NCBI GenBank assembly: GCA_001600455.1 | Contig: BCKC01000006.1 | Coordinates: forward strand, 3,348,001 to 3,412,000 | Direction of reading: 5' to 3' | DNA from: Endocalyx cinctus | Lineage: Eukaryota; Ascomycota; Sordariomycetes; Amphisphaeriales; Apiosporaceae | DNA: 64,000 nt | Shown: positions 35,601 to 47,769 of the stretch, piece after piece | Layout of the letters: the number at the start of each line of letters is the position of its first letter | How positions within the stretch are numbered: position 1 is the first letter of the stretch | Made by a program: the position numbers and the translations under genes | Notes under the pieces: generated by a model | The model's database searches: none | Told to the model about the DNA's origin: nothing | What the model saw: the letters and a program-made list of their open reading frames with translations, nothing else

Positions 35601-36169
35601 TATACTTACTATGATCTCCTCTCACTCCATCCGCTTCTCCATTTTGGATTTTATGGCAACCTACGCAACCATACTTCCGTGTGTCCATGTTCTCAGAAAT
35701 GAACTATTCTCAACTTTACAATTATATATAGATATTGGTATAAGATGAGAAGAAACAAGGGGGAGAAGTAAGGCAGTGGGGAAGGGCGAAATAAAGCATT
35801 TACAGCCGGCTATTAAGGTGAAATATGAAGAGTAATGGATCTTACTGAAATAGTAGGGTCACGAGCAAACTAAAAGAAGCCTTCGTTGGCTATCTGAGTC
35901 ATTAGCTTTACGATGAAGCCAAATTACGTGATACCTGAAAGAAAGAAAAAAAGGTAGAGTGATACAATAATAATCACATCATTTTCAAGTCAAGTTAGCT
36001 AAGAAGACGAAAATGTTTAGTCAAACAGCAGGAAACTATGTCGAATACTTTGTATTGCATCTGGGCTTAATATATACATGAACTGGCCTTGGCTTGCAGA
36101 CTTGACCAGCACTTCTTAATTCGCAGACAGCCCAATCTGCGAAAAGCATCGGCATTGTTTAACCGTCAT

Positions 36170-36191
36170 AATTGGTGACATGTCACCAATT
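36170..36191. promoter_or_regulatory. Perfect 22-bp palindrome (half-site AATTGGTGACA)
   Basis: The sequence equals its own reverse complement over 22 bp with no spacer. It is 744 bp upstream of the TIM17 start and about 1.3 kb upstream of DUG2. A site for a dimeric DNA-binding protein is an inference; the palindrome itself is read directly. Confidence 0.55.
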
Positions 36192-36934
36192 CCACCTGTA
36201 CTATATTTAGGGAAGGGAAGGGAAGAAGGTAAGGTGTGGCTGTCAAAAAGAAATCTTCACCGCAAGATTGAGCTTCAGCTAGATTCTATTTCCTGTCTAA
36301 GTCATAGAGTGCCAGAAGTGCAACTGTGCTCAGAGCCAACAGGTGCGTCATTTCCAACCGATGTCGGAGAAGCAACATTAAACATATTTTGGATTATCAT
36401 CTTCCGTTCATCAATATGGTAAGATCGCAAGAATACCAACAGTTGATATTATATCGCGATGTAATGGTGAAAGAAATCAAAGTAGTCAGACTGTCATTCT
36501 AGAAGTCTACATATATCTCTTACTTGCATATTCCTTTTAAAGATACAAGTACGGAGTACGTCATGATGCGCTTACTAGAAGTCCTGGTGGAAATATATGC
36601 TTACCTAAGAAAGAAAAAAATTGTAACGGTTATCGATAGCCCCAACTTCGTCTTTAGCGTAGTAATTTTCTTTTCTTCCCTCATGAATTACTTGATCGCG
36701 AATTATCAGTCTCAGTCAACGTTCTTCATTAAGCCGATTCCAATCCGAATATCTACCTACCTATTCAGAGGCGACATCCTACTACGCTGTTTATATTGAT
36801 TCATTTATTTATTTCATATTGACGGGCGATATTCCATATTATAGTTCTATCGGTTATACCGCGATTTGGTGATCGATACTTGCTGGCAGTCATATCACTT
36901 CCTCTCCCTTCATTTTCATAAAACATAAATAGAA

Positions 36935-37595
36935 ATGGATCACACAAGAGACCCTTGTCCGTGGATTATTCTCAATGATTTCGGTGGTGCATTTGCTATG
37001 GGTGTATGTATATCTAGTATCCCATCTCTTTCTGAATTGCAAGGGATCGCGCGGGGATTGATGTATTCTTAATCGTTTATACTAACACCCCTCTTTTCCA
37101 GGCTATCGGTGGAACGATATGGCACGGTATCAAAGGTTTTCGCAATAGTCCCATGGGCGAGAGGCGGATAGGCGCTATTACTGCGATCAAGGCACGAGCA
37201 CCCGTTATCGGCGGCAACTTTGGAGTCTGGGGTGGTTTATTCTCGACCTTCGATTGCGCCGTCAAAGGCATCCGCAAAAAGGAGGATCCATATAACGCTA
37301 TCATTGCTGGTTTCTTTACCGGAGGTTCGCTCGCGATTAGAGGAGGTTACAAAGCAGCCCGGAATGGTGCCATCGGCTGTGCAGTGCTCTTAGCCGTCAT
37401 CGAAGGCGTTGGTATCGGATTCCAGAGGATGCTAGCCGGTACAACGAAACTTGAGGTCAGTTTTTCGTACTTAACGTCATATCCGCGCATTTTTCTTTCT
37501 ATTTTTCCACGCGGTATGTGTCTATGTGGCTGATACTAACATTGTATGCAATTCAGGCACCGCCGCCACCCAGTTCCGAGAAGGCACTGGCATAA
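36935..37595 (+). CDS. TIM17: Tim17, mitochondrial inner-membrane translocase subunit
   Basis: Exons 36935..37003, 37102..37455 and 37557..37595 give 153 residues, the usual fungal length. [20 protein letters not shown], the GXXXG-type helices ([33 protein letters not shown]) and [18 protein letters not shown] are near-identical to known Tim17 proteins. The last exon gives the proline-rich end [12 protein letters not shown]. Both cysteine-containing positions of the conserved disulphide region are present (PCPW and FDC). Family knowledge: Tim17 with Tim23 forms the TIM23 presequence translocase. Intron 2 contains an exact TACTAAC branch site. The first intron follows a 23-codon exon, an arrangement that is easily missed by gene finders. 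Confidence 0.97.
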
Positions 37596-37994
37596 ATCCA
37601 TATATTAAATCATGAACTTACGAATAAAAAAAAAAAACACAACTCTACTCATTCGACTGGCATTTATGATAGTGCCATCGTCATATATTACACCAAAAGG
37701 GTTACTAGGATTATTGCGTCACCTGCATCGGCGGCAGGAAAGAAACGCTGTGTAAAATAGATGGGTTCAGCATAGGGGGCGTGACTGGTTGTGCTTCTAC
37801 TTTTCCACCGAGGATCCCCAAGGTCTTCTTGGCACTGACCAAGATTTCGCCTCCTAATATATATATTAATGATTTATTCATTTGCATACCGTCGAATCTA
37901 GTGGCTTGATTTATCTTTGTCTATCTTGCTCATCCTTTTTAGCTTACAATTCAGTCAAACTACTAATCCATACCCAATCTAGAACGATATGTGT
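37596..37994. other. Short convergent spacer
   Basis: Between the stop of TIM17 (+) and the stop of the asparaginase-2 family gene (-). It holds both 3' ends. An A13 run is near 37626. No gene. Confidence 0.5.
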
Positions 37995-39495
37995 TTACTC
38001 TTCCGAGTGCCAGATTCTTGTATGCGCGACTCTATCGTCATCGATCCACGCTCGAAACATGCCGGTGCTGTTATGATCCTGTATGATCTCTGACCTCATG
38101 CCAACCACCCGACCACTTTCATCACGTGAAATCACACATTCTATACCGATCATACCTCCCTCACCCTCTCCTGTCCTTCCCCACCGGTCTCCAGCGCTCT
38201 TCTGGAGTTCTCCGCCTCTCCCCGCGACTTGATTTACGGCAACGGCCGTCGATACTTGGGCCCAGCGCGCAATTGAAGTTACACTCCTCCCGGCTGCCAC
38301 GCGGAGGAATGAGTCACCGTTCCCCGTACCCGACACAGCTGCCGATCGAGTTGTTGTTATCTGCGATTTCCGAGACCACCTCGTCACGTTTCCATTATTA
38401 GAAATGGATGTGTAGAGAAACGGTGTGGGCAGACAATCTGCTAACAGCGATCGCAAACTACTCGACAGTTCCACAACAGCGCCAGTTGGGCCAGAGGCGC
38501 CGAAAAATCGCTGCCAATCGGACCAAGTTCCCTCGGATGACGGATTGGCGCTTGGATCACCCTTCTCGGTCCACTCCTCGGCCCAGAAACCCGCGCCTAC
38601 CACCGGCGTGTCCCCAATCCGACCGGTCAGTTTGTTGGTCATACCGCCCGTGCTCGTGGCCGCACATACGACACCATCTCGGTCGAGTGCGACGGCACCA
38701 ACGGTGCCTTGAGGTAGGTACTCGTCAGCGCTCCAAGTCGCAACGGCACTCTTACCGAGCTTTTCGCGCTCCAGCGCACGCACGTGCTCATCCCATCGTC
38801 TCTGGGTAAAGAAATACTCGGGTTCGACGAGTTCCATGCCATATTTCTCCACAGCCAGCGTCTCGGCCGTGGGCCCATGTAGCAATGTGTGGCCCTGAGC
38901 CGACGGCACATCCAATCCTCCCTCCTCTTTCATCCAGCCCAAATTCCCTTTTCCGGCCAGATCCTCGTCGCCGTGCTCCAGCATAGCTTTCGCGAGCAAG
39001 ATAGGGTTCCTAATCCGTCGCAGACCCGTCACCCCCACCCCTCGCTTCGCTCGTCCCCGCGATACCATAACGGACGCTTCAAGCTCGTTGATACCGTCCC
39101 GCGTAAAGACGGCGCCATGTCCCGAGTTGAACAACGGGTGGTTCTCGAGCTGCTCGACGGCGTAGGCGGCGCTTTGGAGTGCGTTCGGGTAAGATACCGA
39201 CTCGGTGGATTTATTGCCGATCGGGGTGTTCATGTATTCGTGGGTTCGGGTAACCTATTTCCCTGATGATTAGTACTGTATGTTGCCAAAAACGAAAATA
39301 AGAAATAAAAAATGGTTCGGTTGAAACAAAGATACACACAATGGTTAAAAGCGCAGATCGCTGCTCCTGGTACTGTTCTTGAGATATTCCCTGAGGCATG
39401 ATATTCCCTGCCCCACCATGGATAATGATCCGTGGTTGGACAACTGGCGCTGTCCTGGTATTTGGATTTGCCATTGGGGATGATCGGTACGCCAT
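37995..39495 (-). CDS. Threonine aspartase / asparaginase-2 family Ntn-hydrolase
   Basis: Exons 39340..39495 and 37995..39254 give about 471 residues. RIIIHGGAGNIMP starts the family fold. HPLFNSGHGAVFTRDG and NELEASVMV follow, and then QGTVGAVALDRDG with Thr236, the residue that becomes the N-terminal nucleophile after self-cleavage. Later TSTGGMTNKLTGRIGDTP is the conserved substrate-side motif. FFTQRRWDEHVRALERE before the cleavage site is typical of the fungal Taspase-like group. The activity could be L-asparaginase, isoaspartyl peptidase or taspase; the sequence does not settle this. The start could also be the Met seven codons downstream. The frame is open further upstream without an obvious better start. 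Confidence 0.87.
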
Positions 39496-40528
39496 GGCTT
39501 GCAATTCGTGACTTATTTTACCAGAAAGATTTTTTGAAGAATAAGAGAGGTAGAAAAACGAGAAGCTCAGACCGAAGCTGATACACGACGTGGGGGCACT
39601 TGGCCAAGACCTCTCGATAGCGGGTACTGGGTAAATCGGGTCGGGCTTATTCCGCATCGGCCCCTGAACGGGTCTGATAAGGCGATAAGGATTCGGGTAA
39701 CGTAACTACTTTATTAGGTAAGTAATTTTAGGATATTAGTAATCTATAAATGATAATCGCTATGATTAGAATGATGCTGACGGATCATGACACGGTCTTT
39801 GTCAACAAACATACCTGCCTAAGTACGCTTACTTCGCCTACCTCAAAACAAATCATCTAACCATCATTCCATATTATGTCAATTATTACTGAAATAAGCT
39901 GAGTACCGGGTTGAGGGTGTAGGGTTGTTACATGAATAACCAACATATCCTCCTATATATGGGGGCTCGTGCAGAAGTTTGGTCCAGAACTTCCGAAATT
40001 TTGTGCGGCAACAGTTGGAGAGAACAATACAACCTGTGCAATGAATGACTTAGCTGGCCATCTGCCATCTAAAGTTGTCGTGATAGTTAATCTCTTAGAA
40101 TTGTGTCTACGCACGGGGACACGCATCCGGTGGGTAAATCACTATCCAATCCGCATGAACTATTTGGGCGAAAAAGTTACAAGTGAAAGTTCAACACCAT
40201 CCCGTGATGATACCTGCATTTGCAGAACAGAAATTCCATGCGGTGTGTTTTCTACACCACAATCTTTTGACGCAGATATCCATGCAGCCCATCATCACCC
40301 ACGATGATACCCTGCAACGAGTTCTCGTTTTGGAACATGGTGTTTAGAGTTTGCCACCATGAGGAGCCATTCGAACAATCCCGTACAAGCGTACCAATGA
40401 GAAGATAACAACCTGGTTTCCTATTACAGTTGAACATTTGAAATGCGAGGCAGCAACTTGCAGCAGGTGACGCGTAGCAGAATGAACTCCCAAAATATAG
40501 CTGTCAAACTTTTGCCATCGCGCCACCA
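39496..40528. other. Intergenic region, no gene seen
   Basis: Holds the promoter of the asparaginase-2 family gene and the 3' end of the MFS gene. The frame at 39969..40307 (+) starts with GTG, not ATG, and has no recognisable similarity. Confidence 0.45.
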
Positions 40529-42355
40529 TCACAGACCATATATGAAAGTCCATTTCCGATCCGCGTACCTGGTCCTATTCACTCTCTCGGCTTCGATCTC
40601 CTCGGGCGCCTTGGAGGCGAGCACCCGCATTTTCCTCGCGTTTACCGCCGCTAGCATGGAGCGGTACGAGACGTAGCCTGCCAGCGCCACGGCGACGGCC
40701 CCCAAGGTAATGTAGAAGGGCAAAAGGTAGTGCGGCGCGTAGCGCGCGCGGTAGAGCTGCGCGCCTATTACCCCCGACAGGTTGCCAAACCCGTTCACCC
40801 CCAGGACTAGGGCTCGCTTACCAGGCTCGGGCGTGTTCCCGCTCAGCCAGGCGATCGTTAAGGGCGCGGACACGTACGATCCGAATAGCAGCACATGCAG
40901 CCCGGCATACTTGGCGCCTGAGCTCTGGACCGTCACCGTCACTATCAGCCCGATTAGGGCGATACCTATTCCGGCTACGATGTGATAGCCTCGCTCTTTG
41001 CTAGTTTTAGAAAGTGATTTAGTAATGTATACTCCGTGGGGAGGGAGCGATCGACAGAGAAAAGGAGACCTACAAGTGGTCGGAACTAAGCGCAAAAATA
41101 TACAGACCCACCGCACCGGCGACGTAAGGTGGAACAGTAAGCTGCATAAGTGGGTGATAGTCAGCCTATGATATACGAAGCAGTAGGCTCGTAATTTATA
41201 CTCACCAGATTGGCCTTGATCGATTCGTAACCCAAGCCCTTTACGACAAGGGGCAAGAAGACGGAGAAGGCCTGGCCGGGGATGCTCGCGAGGATGTTGA
41301 ACAGGAGCACGTACCACAGCTTCCAGTCCTTGGCCGTCTCAATAACGTCTCGCCGCGTCAACTTATTCTTCTCCATGCCATCCCCATCGTACGTATTCGC
41401 GACGTACAGTCCATTATCGTGTTTCATGCGCTCGACCGCGAAGGCACGCTGTTCCGGGCTGAGAAACCACGCTGACCCCGGCCCGACGGGCAGCCAGACC
41501 CAGGCGACGAAAGAGAAGACAATAGTCAGCGCGCCCTCGAGTATGAACAGATACTGCCAGCTCTTGAGAGGGCCGTTCAACTGGAAGATACCGTATGCTT
41601 TTTAGTGAGTTTGTTTTTTGTCTTAGCCGGTCTAATATCCAAGGCAGATAGGCTATTTACAGCGGGGAAGTGACACCAATCACACCTACCGACTGAGCCG
41701 GAAAAAGCTCCGGCTATGGCGTATTGTCCGTAGAAAACACCAATCCGAACAGCAAGGTCGTACCTTGTGTAGAAACTAGACAGGTAAGCTACAGCTGTAG
41801 GGTAAAAGCCTGCCTCGAAGGCGCCAATGAGAAGACGGATGGCGATGAGGGCCTCTCGACCCTTAATCCAGGCCTGCCCTAGTGTCAAAATGCCCCATCC
41901 AGTCTGAATGAGGTTCTCGTGATTAATGAACTCAAACTTGTCATTCTTTATCTAACGGCCAGCTTACCATCATGACGAAGATCCAATGTTTGGCCCCGAC
42001 GCAACGGCCAACCGCGGCGGAGACGGGCTGGAAAAGCACGAAAGTGATGAAGAACAGAGAAACTGCTAGGTTAAGATCGTCGGGCTGAGCCCCTATATCT
42101 GTCGTGAAACCTGTAATATTCAATTTTTGGCCATCCGGTCCTTAACTGGTCAACAATCTTCTTTACTCTTTTCTCTCACCGACAGTGGCCGAGGTCGCAC
42201 AGAAAGGAACACAACGAACCTTGGGTCTCCGCATTCCCGACGTTTGATCTGTCAAGTCCGTTGAATAGGTACAACAGCGAAAGGAGGGGCAGCATCGCGA
42301 TGTCTAGCCTCCTGTTTACGCTATTATGCAGCGTGATCTCGGCGGACGTCTGCAT
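40529..42355 (-). CDS. MFS transporter, anion:cation symporter (Dal5/allantoate permease) type
   Basis: Six exons (42220..42355, 41968..42110, 41690..41903, 41206..41597, 41074..41141, 40529..41000) join in phase to about 474 residues. NRRLDIAMLPLLSLLYLFNG and LDRSNVGNAETQGF are the first-helix signature of this family. TLGQAWIKGREALIAIRLLIGAFEAG, FYPTAVAYLSSFYTRYDL, GPLKSWQYLFILEG and the WFLSPEQRAFAVERMK loop follow in the family order. About 12 helices are expected. Family knowledge: plasma-membrane uptake of small organic anions such as allantoate, nicotinate or tartrate; the substrate is not readable. The Met at 42355 is the first in frame after a stop, so an upstream exon is possible. 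Exon 5 is only 68 nt. Confidence 0.85.
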
Positions 42356-43912
42356 TTGATCGGCCGTGGTGAGACCTTTTATTTGTTTTAGCGAGTTCTG
42401 CGCCAGTTCCAGCGCCCACGCCGATGACCGTCCGATCTTTCCGACGTCTCCGCAATTGCGCTTATTATAATTGACTCATGAAGTTTTAGGTAGGGAGCAG
42501 AAATAGAAAGGAGACAAATGTTTCATTACCTAAACGGTGAGTAAATTAGCTAACTGATGAATAAATATTCAGTATTACTGCTATTACCAATCTCTTAGAT
42601 CCCTGTTGTTGTTAGTTTACCAACCGCATGGCTCGTTTATAGGAAGAATAATGCAGTGTAGTACTGACATGGGCAGATGGGCTGCACGGTTCTTTATTTA
42701 ATTATTGGACCCCATGTAAAATTTTTGATCCTCCCCCGGTTTTTGGTAACGGCAAACGGCAACTGACAGGTTGGAGCAAGCTACTCCAAACTATGTGGAC
42801 AAGATCCCCCCGGGTAAATGAAAAAAATAAAAAAATAAAAAAAAATTAGATAAATAGATCGCTTTCTGGGTACTGTACCCCTAACAGGGCCGCGTTAGCC
42901 CGCATTAATTGAAGGTGCAATAATGTAAGAGAAAAAGCTTGGATATATGAATAGGTAGTGTTCGATTGTATCGAGCTAAACTAAATAAATAACTGAATTA
43001 GGACTTTAAGATACTTCATAAACTGCGGCAGAGTCGTATGTGATATATTTCTTGTGAAGATGTTAGCCCCGTTGTGGATCGAGGGTTTATTGACGAATGA
43101 TATTATTGCGCCATCACTACCACTAAGCAAGCATCCACCACACCAAGCCCGATCTCAGATGAACTTAATCGAACAAACACCTGCCGAATGAAAGGCGTGG
43201 ATGGATATAGTCACCGCATGAATGGCGGTAAGTCATGGTAAGTCTCGAGGTAAGAATTAGCGACTCTTTCATGTTTGGTCGGTGTGTCTTTCGAGGCTTC
43301 ACCGTCTCAACCTAAAATAAGCAAATGATTTCTTAGTTGGTTTCATAAACAAGAAAGTTTCATTGAGGAATCATATTATCTTTGCTTATCCATGCCGGCC
43401 CTGAAACTTGAATACCTGCTAGAGGCCCGCGGAGTCAGGTAAAGTTGTATTACTGAGTTTTAAACAAAGGAAATAACAGCACGGTTATCCTTTCATAGTG
43501 TATAATATCGTGTCTCACAATCAGCAGATTATTTACCTCCCTAGTTAAGCAAGCATAATTCCATAGATGGCACATGTTAGTCAGGAAAGCCCGCGTAGCA
43601 ACTTCATGTACAAACAACCAGATGATATACATACTCAGCAATACCTGTTTCACGGCCTGGCAGCAAGATAAACCAATGAAGTGGCGAGATCACAGTTTCC
43701 GTGAATATCAAAAATGATTACTATAAAACTTAATAGTGCAAAAGGATAGTCATATATTAATTAGTTTCAGGGGATTCCTGCTATCCCCCCTTGAATTCAA
43801 CTAGTGCGAGACAATTTTTATATATTTCAGAGACAACCCATCAAAATGCTATTCGTAAATTGATGTTTTGTTGAGCAACAAACTAGATAGGAAGCTTACC
43901 GAAAAATCACAC
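42356..43912. other. Divergent intergenic region
   Basis: Promoter space of the MFS gene (-) and the glycosidase-like gene (+). The frame upstream of the MFS start stays open for about 40 codons without ATG. An A-rich stretch lies at 42818-42846. A minus-strand frame at 43450..43653 has no supporting feature. Confidence 0.45.
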
Positions 43913-46293
43913 ATGATGGATACTATTACGACAAGCCAAGAGGGTGGATATCTTCCACCCCTGAACAGAACGTGTGGCAAGGTTTCTGATTTCTCCAAGC
44001 CAATAGACTTTAACCTCCACAAGGGCGTGGATAAACCAGATAAGACTATCGATATTGGAAAAGACGGTATTTCGGTGTCCACAGATCCTTTTGGTCGAGT
44101 AAGTTCTCTCTTTGTCTAGCCAGATGCGCAAACTTGAACATTTGAAGAACTTCTGAAAGGTGTTTGCTGAGGAAACAAAAACAAAAAATCTACACAGATC
44201 TTGCAGTTAAGTGTTTTTCATCGTGATCACGGTATCATTGTCGCTGCACCATACGAGCAATTCGATGGCACCAAGTTCTACGACCCGGGCTACGTTCGTC
44301 AATACCGCACACGTATGCTCGAGCACATACGTACGGGAAAACCCGGTTTTGGGCTCGACCTCGGCCGTAGACGTGATGAACCGATCGACACAACAGCGGT
44401 GCAGATCCAAATCTCGGATATGAACATTGCGTCGTTTCAATTCAAATCCAAGACGAACCAGACCCTTATCGATATCTCGTACGACACTCGGGTCCTATCT
44501 TCCAGCGAAGTCACACAAACAGCAACAGCTATAAGCGGCTTGAGCTACAGTGGTAGTACCGTATCTGTTACACTGCCGTACACTCTATCTTTGAGCACAA
44601 GCATTAACCGGGCTTCGTACGGTCAGCTCACAGAAGGCGGTCCGATTCCTCTACCTGAGTCATGGAACCGCTTCGAATTGATCAAGAACGGGAAAGCTTT
44701 CTGCATTATTAATCCGGCTTTGGGCGCGCGCCTCACTGGCGAGCTACGTGTTGACGGAGAACTTGTCGATCTCTCCGTCCCACTGGGAGGAAAAGGGGCG
44801 CAAGAAGTGCGCGACGTACCATTAGATCTTTATCTTGAAAGTAGTGTTAAGATCCCTGTGGGAGGATCTGTCACGTTAGAAGCGAGATTTCGCCTGGGCG
44901 AGTACACCGTGAGTAACACGGAACGTAATTCTAACTTTTTAGGCGCCACTGCAACTACGGACCTTGTGAATGAAAACAGCAGCAATGTTTTCAACATAGC
45001 AGGGAGACCAAACGACGGGAATTCTTTGCTGAGATGGAAGAGTATGGAATCAATCGCGACTTACATCTTGCGTCGAAACGTTGATTACATCCTTGCCAAC
45101 TGCATCGTCCCTCTGCCTAACAGCACGGCCGTGGCCGTCATCACTGACCATGTAGCACTACCCTTGGGGTGGAATAGAGATAATTAGTAGGCTATTATCT
45201 TCTGCTTGTCTTTTATTACTAGCGACCAACTTTTTGTTAACCATTCCGCAGTTGGCAAGTCCGCCTTCTACTCGAGACACACAAAAATCTCGACCTTCTA
45301 CTGCACACGGAAGCAGCGGCGTCGTACGCACACCGAATCAAAGCGGTTGCGTGCGGTCACCTGGACTGGGTATTTTCGTTAGCAGAACGACCACATGGGA
45401 TCTGGCACCGGTCGTATCTCGTGACGGGAAAGCCAAAAGACTCGCCCATCTTTCAGCTAGATCAGCAGTGTTACCCTATACTGGAACTGTGCGATTACGT
45501 GCTGGACTATTTCCCCGACGACGCCGACTTTGCGCGTTTGATCCTGCGTGAGACGGGAGGCGCCGTGAACAGCGTCATTCGTCTTCTGAAAGAGAAGCGC
45601 AATCCCGAGACGGGACTATGGCCAACTGACGAGACGCCCGGAGACGACGCCGTGATATACCCTTATCACTTCTCCAGCCACATCCTGCTGTGGCGGACGT
45701 TCACGCGTCTCAGAGACCTGCATGTACAATTGGGTGTATCCGCCGAGGAGGTATATGAGCTGAATAAGTTGGCCTGGGACATTCGTATGAAGACTATGGA
45801 AGCGTTCGTGGTGAACGACGGAAGCGGGAACGGTAAGCAGATATTTGCGTACCTGACAGACGGCAAGGGGAACTATAAGCTCTACCATGACGCCAACGAC
45901 GTCCCAACAGAATGGGGATTCATCCAGTCGGACGAGCACCGCGCGATCTGGCGCGCAACGATGGAATTCGGTTTGTCCCCCGCCAACACTTTCGGGTACT
46001 GCGATGAGAGCCCGTTCGGGGGACTCGGTAGCGAGCACTCGCCGGGCGCCTGGGTACTGGGGTACTCGCAGGAGTTGGGATTCGCGATCGCGGAGAGGAA
46101 CGAGGGAAACTTGAGGGAGGCTTGGAGAAAAATAACGGCGGCAATGCAGTGGGACGGGACTTTTCCGGAAGCTGTGAATCCGAAGACCGCGGAGTGTTCT
46201 AGCAAAGCTTGGTTTAGCTGGCCCGGGTCTATGATCGGTGTCTTGATCATTAGAATGAGAAGAGATGGTTTGGAGAACAAGTTGTTTCGGTGA
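43913..46293 (+). CDS. Probable (alpha/alpha)6-barrel glycosidase, family unassigned
   Basis: Exons 43913..44098, 44198..45186 and 45252..46293 give about 738 residues. The first two exons encode a beta-rich N-terminal domain (ISVSTDPFGRILQLSVFHRD, then AAPYEQFDGTKFYDPGYVR). The C-terminal half is helical and resembles six-hairpin glycosidases: ALPLGWNRDNYWQVRLLLE, WVFSLAERPHGIWHRSYL, FQLDQQCYPILELCDYV, NPETGLWPTDETPGDDA and YPYHFSSHILLWRTF. Conserved Asp/Glu residues in these blocks could be catalytic. The strongest proof of splicing is the join NRDN-Y-WQV across the intron at 45187. There is no signal peptide, so an intracellular role is likely. I cannot place it in a numbered GH family. 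The start could be 43913 or 43916. Confidence 0.7.
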
Positions 46294-47769
46294 GGGGTAT
46301 AAGTATAACTGACTAGTATATACGGGAAACCGGCATTTCTTAGATGAATTCAGCGTCGGTGTAACTAAGAGTTAGTTCTTTTTTTTCTTTTCTCATTGTG
46401 ACTGGATCAAGTTTCACCAAAGTAAGTGTCTGAAATCAAAAGTGCATATTATTGTTCGAGTAGAGTTATAAATAGGCTGATAATAATGAAATTTTTGGTT
46501 AAGTACCGTTAATGTTTGGAATCTTCTGCGCTATACGAGGATATTCAAAACACAGTTCAACCTCATCATGAGATTCATCCTCTAATCCGATAACTTTCCA
46601 GGACAAAATTCTAATGACGAAAAACTTGACTACGAACCAGTCGTTATCAGGAAACCGATGACGTCTTTTTCTTACCTCATATTCCTTGATTTCTTAGATC
46701 ACTTGAGGAACCCGTGTTCTCCCGTATTAGCCAACCCCAAATTCCCATGGGATGATAACCTGGTACCTCAGTCGGTACCCTCATGACCTTCCCCTTACAT
46801 GCATTTTATAACACACAGATGCAATAGAGAGCATTCAACTTTGATCGGTATCTGCAACCGATAACGTACTACCAGTGTCAATGTTAATCTTCCTCCAACT
46901 CTATTCATACGCCGATACTACCTGAAACATTATCCCACCTGTCTTATTGAAATAGAATTTATGAACACAGCCAATATTTTTGTGTTTCAGCATGGCATGG
47001 GTACATTTAATGATATCACTACGGTCCTTACTATCGGAACAGCCAACTCGAGTATTATCAATTTAATTTCAATCGTTTTTTAAACCTTCCACTACTAACT
47101 CGACAACATCTAACTGGTCTTGCATAAGCTGCTCCATCACATTCACAGCGTTATACTCACTCATCGTCCAGTTTTCCCATCGCAAACTGGCTGTCGTCCC
47201 CAATATAATTATTAAGTGTAACAAATTATTGATAAGTTTAACTGACATCCGTTTAGAGCCTCACGAGAATTGTTTCAATAAAACTACAGACACTTGCAAG
47301 AAATACGATAAGTTTCCTTACATGATGAAAGTTTTTTTTTTTTTTTTTTTTTTCAAGTTCTTCTCCTGCCTATTGTACCGATCTCTCTCTTTATTCACAT
47401 ATATATATAAATACATAAATATGTATGTGATATGGACCGGGTGGCGACATTCGAATTTCCTTTATAAGTAACACCTTTGGCATGCATTATCTGCCAAGAC
47501 TCTATCATATCAACTTACGATTGGAATACGAGTGGCAAAGAAGACTGCTTTAGGCGAAGCTCATGGATCATAGCCTGGAATGTGATGAAATTGCATGAGA
47601 TATTATGAAGGAGGACGGATTGGTATCGTGAACGCTTCATTGAAAGTATGCCACCATGAAAACTTTTATGAGATATTGACCCCAAGAAGCCACAGTGAGC
47701 AGACCATGTGGCCACCGGCATCTCAACCGATGTAACACAAAGCCAAGACGCGTCACCACGTAGATACAA
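46294..47769. other. Intergenic region, no gene seen
   Basis: About 1.5 kb, AT-rich, between the glycosidase-like gene and the aldo/keto reductase pseudogene. A T22 run lies at 47332-47353 followed by a (TA)n tract near 47399-47409. No frame with a recognisable product. Confidence 0.45.
47332..47353 (+). repeat. T22 homopolymer run
   Basis: Twenty-two uninterrupted T residues, the same length as the T run at 16516 but without the G tract. Length may be unreliable in the assembly. Confidence 0.8.

Larger units (their letters stand above)
34850..36934. other. Divergent intergenic region with motif clusters, tandem repeats and a long palindrome
   Basis: About 2.1 kb between DUG2 (-) and TIM17 (+). 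It has a dense cluster of TACCTAGGTA-like motifs at 35262-35460, a triple 8-bp repeat, an ATTGG microsatellite and a 22-bp palindrome, each listed separately. Small frames (36180..36422, 36524..36799) are not supported as genes. Confidence 0.5.

Noticed and set aside
39969..40307. 112-codon plus-strand frame
   Set aside because: It begins with GTG rather than ATG and has no recognisable features.
42818..42846. A-rich stretch as a possible retroposon tail
   Set aside because: No coding remnant or target-site duplication is visible next to it.
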